Assembly: GCA_052148775.1 (NCBI GenBank)
Contig: JBKQHM010000581.1
Location: forward strand, 1 to 19,766
DNA: 19,766 nt
Direction of reading: 5' to 3'
From: CAVZRC01 sp052148775
GTDB taxonomy: Bacteria; Planctomycetota; Planctomycetia; Isosphaerales; Isosphaeraceae
Shown: piece after piece, positions 1 through 6,826 of the stretch
Layout: each line of letters begins with the position of its first letter
How positions within the stretch are numbered: position 1 is the first letter of the stretch
Made by a program: the position numbers and the translations under genes
The notes under the pieces: generated by a model
Told to the model about the DNA's origin: nothing
The model's input: only the letters and a program-made list of their open reading frames with translations
The model's database searches: none

Positions 1-1673
1 GCAACGTCATCCCCGAGGTCAAGCGCCAGACGGAACTCTCCGAGATCACCGGCACCGTCGGCTCGGTGTTCCTGGGCCTGACGATCGGATGCGCCCGATG
101 CCACGATCACAAGTTCGACGCCATCCCCACCACCGACTACTATCGACTCCAGGCGTTCTTCGCCGCCTCGGAACTCGACGACCTGCCGATCGCCGACGAG
201 CCCGAGCGGAAAGCCTTCGAGTCGATCGAGAAGTCGGTCCAGGCCAGGACCGCGCCGCTCAAGGCCCAGATCGCCAAGCTCGAGACGCCTTTTCGTCAGG
301 CGATCAAGGCGCGCAAGCTGTCCATGCTCAGCGCGGAAGAGCGGGCCGTGATCGACACGCCCGAGTCCAAGCGAACGCCGGCCCAGAAGAAACTGGCCCA
401 GGGTCTCCAGTCGTCGCTACGAGTCACGTGGGAGGAGGTCGCCGCGGCCGTTGCCGCCGACCCGGATCCGGCCGCCCACGCGCGTCGCGAGTCGCTCAAG
501 CGGGCGATTTACGAGATCGAACGGACCCTCCCCCGCCCGCCCGCCCACGCCATGGCGCTGGTCGACCGGAAGTCCAGCCAGTCCGACACGTTCGTACTCC
601 GGCGCGGTGACTACAAGAATCGTGGTCCGAAGGTCGCCCCGCGTCCCCCGGGCGTGATCCTGGCCTCGCAGCCCGCGGAGGCATTCACCACAACGTCGAT
701 CGTCCCGACGGGCGACAAGACGGGTCGGCGGGCGGCCCTCGCGCGCTGGCTGGGCCGCGCCGACAACCCGTTGACCGCACGCGTGATCCTGAACCGGCTG
801 TGGCAGTACCACTTCGGCCGGGGGATCGTGGCGACCGCGAGCGACTTCGGTGTCCGCGGCGAAAGCCCGACACACCCCGAGCTGCTCGACTGGCTGTCAA
901 ATCAATTGATCGCCCACGGCTGGCGGCTCAAGCCGATCCATCGACTCATGGTGACCTCGTCGGCCTATCGGCAATCGAACCGGCCGGATCCCCGGCAGGC
1001 GGTCGACGACCCCGATAACGAGATGCTCGGCCGCATGAATCGCCGTCGGCTCGATGCCGAGGGGATCCGCGACGCCATGCTCGCCGCCTCGGGCGAGCTC
1101 AATCCCAGGATGGGCGGGCCCGGAGTCCTCGCCCCGCTGGAGAAAGAGGTCAGGGACCTGATCTTCACCGAGGCCGAGGTCGTCGACCTCTGGCCCGTGG
1201 ACCCCGACCCGGCCGAGCATCTCCGGCGATCGCTCTACCTCTTCCGCAAGCGGAACGTCCGATACCCGCTCCTGGATGCGTTCGATGCCCCGGACACCCA
1301 GAGCGCCTGCCCTCGACGAGAGACCAGCACCCACTCGCTCCAGGCCCTGGTGCTGCTCAACAGCGATTTCGCCGCCGGCCGGGCGAAGGTCCTGGCCGGG
1401 CGCATCTTCCGGGAGGCCGGTCCGAGCACCGAAGACCGGATTCGACGCGCCTATCAACTGACCCTCGCCCGCGAACCGAAACCGATCGAGGTCGAGCGGG
1501 CCCGAACCTTCTTGAGGTCCCAGGCCGATCGGATACGCAACCAGGCCCGAGAGGGTCAATCCCCGGGCCAGATACCGGGAAGCCCGAGCCCGATGGAGCC
1601 GGCCGAGGCCGCGGCTTGGGCCGACTTCGCCCTGGCCTTACTCAATTTGAATGAATTCCTCTACGTGCCGTGA
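1..1673 (+). CDS. DUF1549/DUF1553 (PSD1-type) protein, C-terminal part
   Basis: The frame is open from the left edge, so the N-terminus lies outside the window; about 556 residues are visible. Residues 30-34 of the visible part are CARCH, a CxxCH heme-type motif followed by DHKFDAIPT, the signature at the end of the DUF1549 domain. A variable middle (about residues 70-220) is rich in charged residues. From about residue 240 the DUF1553 (PSD1) domain begins, with ARWLGRADNPLTARVILNRL, then SDFGVRGESPTHPELLDWL and RLKPIHRLMVTSSAYRQS, and it ends in LNLNEFLYVP. The family is expanded in planctomycetes and usually sits just upstream of a DUF1501 gene. Its biochemical role is not established; an extracytoplasmic, cytochrome-linked function is usually inferred. 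The complete paralogue is at 15908-18499. The identity is firm and the function unknown. Confidence 0.93.
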   Translation, partial: NVIPEVKRQTELSEITGTVGSVFLGLTIGCARCHDHKFDAIPTTDYYRLQAFFAASELDDLPIADEPERKAFESIEKSVQARTAPLKAQIAKLETPFRQAIKARKLSMLSAEERAVIDTPESKRTPAQKKLAQGLQSSLRVTWEEVAAAVAADPDPAAHARRESLKRAIYEIERTLPRPPAHAMALVDRKSSQSDTFVLRRGDYKNRGPKVAPRPPGVILASQPAEAFTTTSIVPTGDKTGRRAALARWLGRADNPLTARVILNRLWQYHFGRGIVATASDFGVRGESPTHPELLDWLSNQLIAHGWRLKPIHRLMVTSSAYRQSNRPDPRQAVDDPDNEMLGRMNRRRLDAEGIRDAMLAASGELNPRMGGPGVLAPLEKEVRDLIFTEAEVVDLWPVDPDPAEHLRRSLYLFRKRNVRYPLLDAFDAPDTQSACPRRETSTHSLQALVLLNSDFAAGRAKVLAGRIFREAGPSTEDRIRRAYQLTLAREPKPIEVERARTFLRSQADRIRNQAREGQSPGQIPGSPSPMEPAEAAAWADFALALLNLNEFLYVP

Positions 1674-1685
1674 AGGAGGGACCCA

Positions 1686-2336
1686 ATGGCTGTCGTGACC
1701 ATTGATGCTCCGAGCACGCTCCAGGATCTCATCGATCGTCTCGGGAAAATCCCCTTGTCCCGAGTGTTGATGGACCCATCGCCAGGGCATGCCACCGAGG
1801 CCGATCTGATCGAGGCCGAACGGCGCTATGATCGGCTTTACGAACTGGTGGACGGCACTTTGGTGGAAAAAGGTATGGGATTTCAGGAATCGATACTGGC
1901 AGGCGTCCTGATCCAATTCTTGCGACAGTTCGTGGTGCCCCGGAATCTCGGCGTGGTCCCGGCGCCCGACGGGATGGTGCGCCTCTTCCCCGGACTCGTT
2001 CGAGGTCCCGACGTGGCGTATGTCTCCTGGGGCCGCTTCCCGGGCCGAAAGTTTCCCAAGGAGCCGATCCCGGATCTTGTCCCCGACCTCGCGATCGAGG
2101 TGCTCAGCAAATCGAACACGCGCGCCGAGATGAAGCGCAAACGGGGAGAATACTTCGATGCCGGGGTCCTCATGATCTGGGAGATCGACCCCAAGCGTCG
2201 GAAAGTCTCAGTCTATACCCCCGACGGGTCGGTCACTGTGTTGACGGTTTCCCATAGGCTTGATGGCGGCGATATCCTCCCAGGATTTACGCTGGAGCTC
2301 AGTGAACTCTTCTCGGAGCTGGATCGGCACGGTTGA
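1686..2336 (+). CDS. Uma2-family (DUF820) putative restriction endonuclease-like protein
   Basis: The product has 216 residues. ATG at 1686 is preceded by a strong Shine-Dalgarno site, AAGGAGGG (1673-1680), whose first base is the last base of the upstream stop codon. The Uma2 fold (PD-(D/E)xK-like) is recognisable: YELVDGTLVEKGMG at residues 52-65, PDVAYVSWGRFPG with Asp109, PDLAIEVLSKSN with Glu138, and KRKRGEYFDAGVLMIWEIDP at 150-169. The putative acidic active-site residues and the downstream lysines are all present, so the protein looks intact. Uma2 genes are numerous in cyanobacteria and planctomycetes, and their cellular role is unresolved. Here the gene is wedged between a PSD1 gene and a DUF1501 gene that would normally be adjacent, and all three are probably co-transcribed. 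No modification methyltransferase is nearby, so a classical restriction-modification role is not supported. Confidence 0.9.
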   Translation: MAVVTIDAPSTLQDLIDRLGKIPLSRVLMDPSPGHATEADLIEAERRYDRLYELVDGTLVEKGMGFQESILAGVLIQFLRQFVVPRNLGVVPAPDGMVRLFPGLVRGPDVAYVSWGRFPGRKFPKEPIPDLVPDLAIEVLSKSNTRAEMKRKRGEYFDAGVLMIWEIDPKRRKVSVYTPDGSVTVLTVSHRLDGGDILPGFTLELSELFSELDRHG

Positions 2337-2392
2337 TCGATCGAACGAATATCCAGGCGACCCACTCCCCCGATTCAACAAGGAACATGGGA

Positions 2393-3847
2393 ATGTCCGA
2401 GCCTCACCCTTCCCGCCGATGTCCCGGCCCGCAGCCGTTCCTGCCTCGCAGCCGTCGCGAGTTCCTCAAGGCCGCCGGCTGTGGCTTCGGCATGCTCGGC
2501 CTGGCCGATCTGCTGGCGCGCGAGGTTCGAGCGGGCGCGACGAAGAGTCCGCTGGCACCCCGGCCGGGCCACGTCCCGGCGAAGGCGAAGCGCTGCATCT
2601 TCCTGTTCATGACGGGGGGGCCAAGCCAGATGTACCTCTTCGACCCCAAGCCGCTGCTCAACCGGCTCGACGGCCAGCCCTTGCCGCCGAGTTTCGGCAA
2701 GATCCACAGCCAGTTCCTCGAGAACGACCCGCTCTGCCTCGGCAGCCATCGCAAGTGGGGGAAGTACGGCCAGTCCGGGATGGAGATGTCCGACCTGATC
2801 CCCCAGATGCATCCCCATGCCGACAAGATCGCCCTGATCCGATCCTGCTGCGCCGATAGCGTGATCCACGCACCGGCGATGTACCAGATGAATACCGGGC
2901 GCGTGCTAATGGGGTTCCCCAGCCTGGGGAGCTGGGTGACCTACGGTCTGGGGTCGGAGAGCGAGAACCTGCCGGCCTACGTGGTGATGTGCCAGCCGGA
3001 GGGTACGCCCGAAGGGGGCGCGCCGTGCTGGGGAGCCGGCTTCCTCTCGGCGCATCACCAGGGAACCCTCTTCCGCGGCGGACCGGTACCCATCGTCAAT
3101 CTCAGGCCGCCCGCCGGGGTCTCGCTCGCCGAGCAGCGAGGGACGCTCGATTTCCTCCGTGCGATGAACGAACAGGACCTCGACCCTTCCGACACCGAGC
3201 TTTCGGCGCGGATCGCCAGCTACGAGCTGGCCTTTCGCATGCAAAGTGCCGCACCCGAGGCCGTCGATCTCTCGAGCGAGCCGGAGGCGACGCGAACGCT
3301 CTACGGCCTCGATGACGCACGGACCGTCGAGTTTGGCACGCGATGCCTGCTCGCGCGCCGTCTGGTCGAGCGCGGCGTCCGTTTCGTCCAGCTCTACTCG
3401 GGCGGCGGCCCGGTCGCGACCCAGTGGGATGCCCACGACGACATCGACGCCAACCACGAGAAGATGTGCGGGATGACCGACAGGCCCGTCGCCGCCCTCC
3501 TGACCGACCTCGAGCGGACCGGCCTGCTCGACGAGACCCTGGTCGTCTGGGGCGGGGAATTCGGCCGCACACCCGTCCGTCAGGGCGGGGGCCGCGGTCG
3601 CGATCACAACGCCACGGGATTCACCATGTGGATGGCCGGCGGCGGCGTGAAGGGCGGGACCGTCCTCGGCGCCACCGACGAGGCCGGTCTGATGGCCATC
3701 TCCGATCGTGCCCATATCAACGATATCCACGCCACCATCCTCAAACTGATGGGGCTGGAACACAAGCAACTCACCTTCTTGCACAACGGCCGCGACGAGC
3801 GGCTCACCGACGTCGGCGGACGAGTCCTCGAGAGTCTCCTCGAGTGA
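2393..3847 (+). CDS. DUF1501 family protein, Tat-exported
   Basis: I chose ATG 2393 (485 residues, about the usual family length) because AAGGAA at 2380-2385 lies 7 bases upstream. A TTG at 2333, overlapping the Uma2 stop, and an ATG at 2387 are alternatives in the same frame. The N-terminus has a twin-arginine signal, SRREFLK at residues 20-26, followed by a hydrophobic stretch (AAGCGFGMLGLADLL). DUF1501 hallmarks follow: FLFMTGGPSQMYLFDPKP near residue 67, HAPAMYQMNTG, GSWVTYGLGSESENLP, ERGVRFVQLYSGGG, and WGGEFGRTPVRQGG near residue 386. DUF1501 proteins are related by fold to the alkaline phosphatase/sulfatase group and are encoded beside PSD1 proteins in planctomycetes. The substrate is unknown. 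The gene is the partner of the PSD1 gene at 1-1673, with Uma2 interposed. Confidence 0.93.
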   Translation: MSEPHPSRRCPGPQPFLPRSRREFLKAAGCGFGMLGLADLLAREVRAGATKSPLAPRPGHVPAKAKRCIFLFMTGGPSQMYLFDPKPLLNRLDGQPLPPSFGKIHSQFLENDPLCLGSHRKWGKYGQSGMEMSDLIPQMHPHADKIALIRSCCADSVIHAPAMYQMNTGRVLMGFPSLGSWVTYGLGSESENLPAYVVMCQPEGTPEGGAPCWGAGFLSAHHQGTLFRGGPVPIVNLRPPAGVSLAEQRGTLDFLRAMNEQDLDPSDTELSARIASYELAFRMQSAAPEAVDLSSEPEATRTLYGLDDARTVEFGTRCLLARRLVERGVRFVQLYSGGGPVATQWDAHDDIDANHEKMCGMTDRPVAALLTDLERTGLLDETLVVWGGEFGRTPVRQGGGRGRDHNATGFTMWMAGGGVKGGTVLGATDEAGLMAISDRAHINDIHATILKLMGLEHKQLTFLHNGRDERLTDVGGRVLESLLE

Positions 3848-4146
3848 CCACGGTCGAGCCGACGACCGAGGCTGGAGATCGCCGGTCGAACCCCAAGCCC
3901 CGAGTCGTAAATTCGATCGCGTGATCGGGGGGCGTGAATCCGGATTCGGCGCGTGAAGATTTGTTCCGATTCGCACCGAGCCAGGCCGACTGGCTGCGGC
4001 GGCCATGTTGTAGAGAATGAACACTACGTCGTGTTTCTTAGACATCCCTTGCATCGAACATTGAACGAAGAATGCTCGCGGGCCATCGGGATAGTCGACA
4101 AAACTGCTGTCACAACTACATAACTTGTTCCAGACACGGTCTCTCG
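3848..4146. other. AT-richer intergenic stretch between convergent genes
   Basis: This 299-base stretch separates the plus-strand DUF1501 gene from a minus-strand hypothetical gene, both of which end towards it. A hand count of 4021-4140 gives 57 G or C in 120 bases (about 48%), clearly below the coding DNA around it. A small hairpin is visible, AGCCAG (3979-3984) and CTGGCT (3990-3995) around a 5-base loop, but it has no following T-run. It is therefore only a weak candidate for a bidirectional transcription end. No small gene with a ribosome-binding site was found. Confidence 0.5.
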
Positions 4147-4761
4147 TCAGGTATTGCCCATGGTGCGTGCCGTCGCCGTCGCGAGCATGCTGCTCGTCGT
4201 CGTGCGTCTCAGGTAAATACCCGAGATCGCCGCCGTGCATTCGATCGGATCGAATGCGGTCATCGCCTGCGCGCGGATGGCCATGTAGAGGGAGCGGGTG
4301 AAGGCGGGGGAAAGCGTCATGCCCCTCTGGGCATGGATGATCCCGTCCGCCGAGCCGACCAGGGTGATCCAGAGGAGAGCTCGTTCATCGATGGGATGGG
4401 CCTCCGGAGGGATGATACGTCTCGTCTCGGGTTGCAGATGCCAGGAATACGGGACGTTGTCCCAGGAGATCGACTCTCCGAAGCGAAATGCCAGCACGAA
4501 CACTTGCGGTTCGACGATCAGCGCGAATTCGGCCGCACCGCGCCGAACATCATCCACCAGATCATCGCCGATCTCGCGTTGAAAGATCGTCAGTTCAGGG
4601 CCGCCGGAACCGAACACGAGTTGGGCCGCCTCGGGCCACTCCGCACGTCCCCGACGAAATGGCTCGCCAACACGATAGACATGAGGCTCGGGACGAACGG
4701 CTTTCGATGGCTGGGTGCGAATCTTTCCGATTTCCCAGCGAGAGGGAAAGCAATGCGACAT
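4147..4761 (-). CDS. Conserved-looking hypothetical protein
   Basis: The product has 204 residues. The start at 4761 has a purine-rich site on the minus strand (AGGAAG, 5 bases before ATG; a second AAGGAG lies further up). I do not recognise a named domain. The sequence behaves like a real soluble protein: no signal peptide, no membrane segment, and a mix of charged and hydrophobic blocks such as RVGEPFRRGRAEWPEAAQLV (30-49), LTIFQREIGDDLVDDVRRG (57-75), EFALIVEPQVFVLAFRFGES (78-97) and PYSWHLQPETRRIIPP (104-119). GSADGIIHAQRGMTLSP (136-152) follows. The last 20 residues are Thr/Ala/Ser-rich and may be a disordered tail. Any enzymatic role would be a guess. It stands alone, convergent to DUF1501, with a 10-bp inverted repeat just upstream of its start. 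The coding call is fairly secure. Confidence 0.75.
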   Translation of the reverse strand: MSHCFPSRWEIGKIRTQPSKAVRPEPHVYRVGEPFRRGRAEWPEAAQLVFGSGGPELTIFQREIGDDLVDDVRRGAAEFALIVEPQVFVLAFRFGESISWDNVPYSWHLQPETRRIIPPEAHPIDERALLWITLVGSADGIIHAQRGMTLSPAFTRSLYMAIRAQAMTAFDPIECTAAISGIYLRRTTTSSMLATATARTMGNT

Positions 4762-4790
4762 TGCGACTTCCTACTCCTTGGCGCCAGCGG

Positions 4791-4836
4791 GCATCGAGTC
4801 GACGGCCGGGACGGGTCGGTCCGAGTGACTCGATGC
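4791..4836. repeat. 10-bp perfect inverted repeat near the start of the hypothetical gene
   Basis: GCATCGAGTC at 4791-4800 is the exact reverse complement of GACTCGATGC at 4827-4836, with a 26-base spacer. The spacer can itself form a small stem, GGAC (4809-4812) with GTCC (4819-4822). The element begins 30 bases upstream of the minus-strand start at 4761. The hexamer ACTCGA inside it recurs in direct orientation at 4828-4833, 4845-4850 and 4857-4862, and inverted at 4794-4799. It could be an operator, a structured leader in the mRNA, or chance in TCGA-rich DNA. The repeat itself is certain; a function is inferred. Confidence 0.6.
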
Positions 4837-4905
4837 GACTGACGACTCGAGGATTCACTCGATCGATCGGTTTCTTCTCACGCTTCGAAACTGGAGGACG
4901 CCTTG

Positions 4906-5274
4906 TCATCCGCCGGAGTTTCGCGACGTCGATCCTCGTAGGCGGCTATGCGAGCACCCTTGTGGTTGCTCTCCACAGAGGACCCTACCCCTCGCGAACC
5001 CTCTGACTTTCTGAACAGACTCCCAGATCACGCTCTGGTCCAGCGGTCCGACTACCTCCATCATAGTTTCTACGCCTGCAATAGCTGGACGTCCCCGAAG
5101 GAATCCGAGGATGTTGCGAAAACTCAACGTCTCGTCCCCATCCGACAAGCGAAACGGCCTTTCTTGGCGAATTCGGGCCGGATGATTCCAGGGATACTTG
5201 TCTCGAGCCGTCCGTCGGGTGACGTGAAACGAATCCGGGTCGAGCATGTTCTCTCGGACTGCGGCCGGTCGCAT
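4906..5274 (-). CDS. Doubtful small open frame, possibly a decayed gene
   Basis: The frame could encode 122 residues. The first two thirds read like plausible protein (for example LSFRNILGFLRGRPAIAGVE) with only moderate GC at third codon positions. The last third is Arg/Ser/Gly-rich and looks like read-through noise. There is no convincing ribosome-binding site and I recognise no family. It is listed because nothing else explains this stretch. It may be an orphan gene, a fragment of a decayed gene, or simply non-coding. Confidence 0.15.
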   Translation of the reverse strand: MRPAAVRENMLDPDSFHVTRRTARDKYPWNHPARIRQERPFRLSDGDETLSFRNILGFLRGRPAIAGVETMMEVVGPLDQSVIWESVQKVRGFARGRVLCGEQPQGCSHSRLRGSTSRNSGG

Positions 5275-5325
5275 GATCGCGGGGTCGCATCGACCGCTCG
5301 TTCAGACTTTGCGGTCAATCTCGGA

Positions 5326-5964
5326 TCAGTCGAGTTCGTAGCTGGCCCGGTAGATCGGCCGACCTTCGAGCCGATATTTCCGCTCGAAATTGGTGAGATA
5401 ATCGAGCTCATGCTCGGGGGCCCTGGGCTCGGGGACCGGCCGCTCGTGAAAGCGAGGACGAGCCGCGATGAGCTCCCGAATGATCGCGAAGTAATCCTCC
5501 ACATCGCTGGCGACGTGGAGTTCGCCCCCCGGCTGGATCGTCCTCTCGAACTGGTCGACCAGGTCGCCCGTGAAGACCCGACGTTTCTTGTGTCGTTTCT
5601 TCCACCAAGGGTCCGGAAAATAGACGTGTATCGCGTGGACGCTGGCGTCGGGCACCCGGCGCGCCAGGACATCGCGAGCATCGCCCGCCCAGACCTTGGC
5701 GTTGGAGACCCCGAGTTTCGCCAGCCGCGCGGCGGCCAGTCGGACGTACTTCCGGGCCAGTTCGATCCCGAAGAAGTTGTGGTCCGGGTTGGCCCTGGCG
5801 GCGTTCGCGAGGAACAGTCCTTTTCCGGACCCGACCTCGAGCTCGACGGGTCGATCGTTGCCGAAGAGGGCCGCCCAGTCGATGGCGACCGGAACGGCAT
5901 CGGTCGTCGGGACCGGCTCGATCAGGTGGGACGAGATATCGAGCATGGGGCGAGGGCGAGACAT
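5326..5964 (-). CDS. trmB: tRNA (guanine-N7-)-methyltransferase TrmB
   Basis: The product has 212 residues, the usual TrmB length. The enzyme transfers a methyl group from S-adenosylmethionine to N7 of guanine 46 in the variable loop of tRNA, in the cytoplasm. The Rossmann-type methyltransferase fold is clear: ELEVGSGKGLFL at 41-52 (SAM-binding motif I), FFGIELA at 64-70 with the acidic residue that would hold the ribose, and GDARDVL at 94-100. The TrmB signature HVYFPDPWWKKRHKKRR is at 113-129, and TNFERKYRLEGRPIYR at 191-206 near the C-terminus provides the TxxE motif. The start at 5964 has no obvious Shine-Dalgarno site; an internal ATG (residue 7) would remove little. It lies 79 bases downstream of the FabZ-like gene on the same strand, so the two may be co-transcribed. 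Confidence 0.96.
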   Translation of the reverse strand: MSRPRPMLDISSHLIEPVPTTDAVPVAIDWAALFGNDRPVELEVGSGKGLFLANAARANPDHNFFGIELARKYVRLAAARLAKLGVSNAKVWAGDARDVLARRVPDASVHAIHVYFPDPWWKKRHKKRRVFTGDLVDQFERTIQPGGELHVASDVEDYFAIIRELIAARPRFHERPVPEPRAPEHELDYLTNFERKYRLEGRPIYRASYELD

Positions 5965-6043
5965 CGGGCGACGATGGGTCCGGACAGGAGGTACGAGTGA
6001 AGCCGGCGAGGATCTCCAGCGACGAGGGCACTTAGCGGCAGCA

Positions 6044-6550
6044 TCAGCCCGACCCCGGACTCTCGTCCTGCCCGGCTATCGGTACACCAATGATGCGACC
6101 GTGGAAGACCATGTTCGTACCGACGAAACCCTGGCAATCGAAAATGGTATGACGCCGGTGCAGCCGCAAGGCCTTGCCGATCAGCACAAGCCGGTCGCCG
6201 GGCCGAACCTGGCCGCGGAACCGGACATCCTCCATGCCGCCGAAAGCGATGAATCCATCGTCGAGCAGGTGGGCCTGTCGGCAGAAAAAGCTGGAGAGCT
6301 GCGCAGCAGCCTCGCAAATCAGGACGCCGGGCATGAGCGGATAGTCCGGCATGTGTCCCCGCACCCAGAACTCGTCGGCCTGAACATCCTTGTAGCCGAT
6401 GATCAGGTTGGCCTTGAGGTCCAGCTCGATGATGGCCGTGAGCTGTTCCATCTCGAATCGTTGCGGATTCGAACGGCGAATACCGTCCCGGTCGACCAGG
6501 ACGCGCGAGGTATCAATGGAGGCGGGGTCGACCAGAGGCGCTGGCGGCAT
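6044..6550 (-). CDS. FabZ-like 3-hydroxyacyl-ACP dehydratase family protein
   Basis: The product has 168 residues with a hot-dog fold of the FabA/FabZ type. Family members dehydrate 3-hydroxyacyl-ACP to trans-2-enoyl-ACP in fatty acid elongation. The active-site region is GHMPDYPLMPGVLICEAAAQ at 65-84, with the expected catalytic His66 and Glu80. VRFRGQVRPGDRL at 109-121 matches the conserved second half. The canonical HFPGxPxxPG reads HMPDYPLMPG here, so the first glycine is replaced by Asp. The first 35 residues are a longer N-terminal extension than in classical FabZ. The start at 6550 is supported by GAAAGGA 9 bases upstream on the minus strand. Planctomycetes often carry several FabZ-like copies, so this may be a specialised dehydratase or thioesterase relative, and I give no fabZ symbol. 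Confidence 0.87.
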   Translation of the reverse strand: MPPAPLVDPASIDTSRVLVDRDGIRRSNPQRFEMEQLTAIIELDLKANLIIGYKDVQADEFWVRGHMPDYPLMPGVLICEAAAQLSSFFCRQAHLLDDGFIAFGGMEDVRFRGQVRPGDRLVLIGKALRLHRRHTIFDCQGFVGTNMVFHGRIIGVPIAGQDESPGSG

Positions 6551-6814
6551 GCGCGCTGATCCTTTCTCGATGGCTGCGCGGCGGTACGGCGGTTGCCGGG
6601 ACGGAAACGAGGCATCGGGCGGTGGGACGCCTCGAGCTTCCTGTTCCGATCCGATCTGGGCCGTGCCCCGACGGGCTGTCGGGTTTGGTTCGGCGTGCGC
6701 GTCGTTCCGGTTGGCGATGGCGTCTCATCGCTGAATTGTTATGATGACTTCCGCCGACGACTTCGACAAGAGGGATCATCCTCTGGGCGGGCGTTCGCTC
6801 GCGGCTCGGCGATT

Positions 6815-6821
6815 GGGGGAG
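6815..6821 (+). promoter_or_regulatory. Ribosome-binding site deciding the start of the TIM-barrel gene
   Basis: GGGGGAG lies 5 bases before GTG 6827 and favours this start. The much longer upstream extension of the same frame (to 6593) is Arg/Ser-rich and unlike protein. ATG 6851 has no comparable site. Confidence 0.55.
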
Positions 6822-6826
6822 ACCTC

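Larger units (their letters stand above)
4762..5325. other. 564-base gap upstream of the hypothetical gene, mostly unassigned
   Basis: The gap lies between the minus-strand hypothetical gene and the minus-strand trmB, so it should hold the promoter and leader of the former and the transcription end of the latter. It contains the inverted repeat at 4791-4836 and, on the minus strand, a doubtful open frame at 4906-5274. A short hairpin, GGTCG (5283-5287) and CGACC (5291-5295), sits about 30 bases past the trmB stop, and GGTCGCAT is directly repeated at 5267-5274 and 5283-5290. Neither is followed by a T-run. I see no RNA gene. Confidence 0.5.

Noticed and set aside
2906..4240. Long minus-strand open frame (444 codons) opposite DUF1501
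   Set aside because: It is antisense to a well-supported gene, has no recognisable domain, and reflects the lack of stop codons in the opposite frame of GC-rich coding DNA.
4948..6000. Plus-strand open frame of 350 codons across the trmB region
   Set aside because: It is antisense to trmB, whose motifs are unmistakable, and has no domain of its own.
6593..6826. Upstream extension of the TIM-barrel gene to an ATG at 6593
   Set aside because: The extra 78 residues are Arg/Ser-rich with no family match, and GTG 6827 has a well-placed ribosome-binding site.
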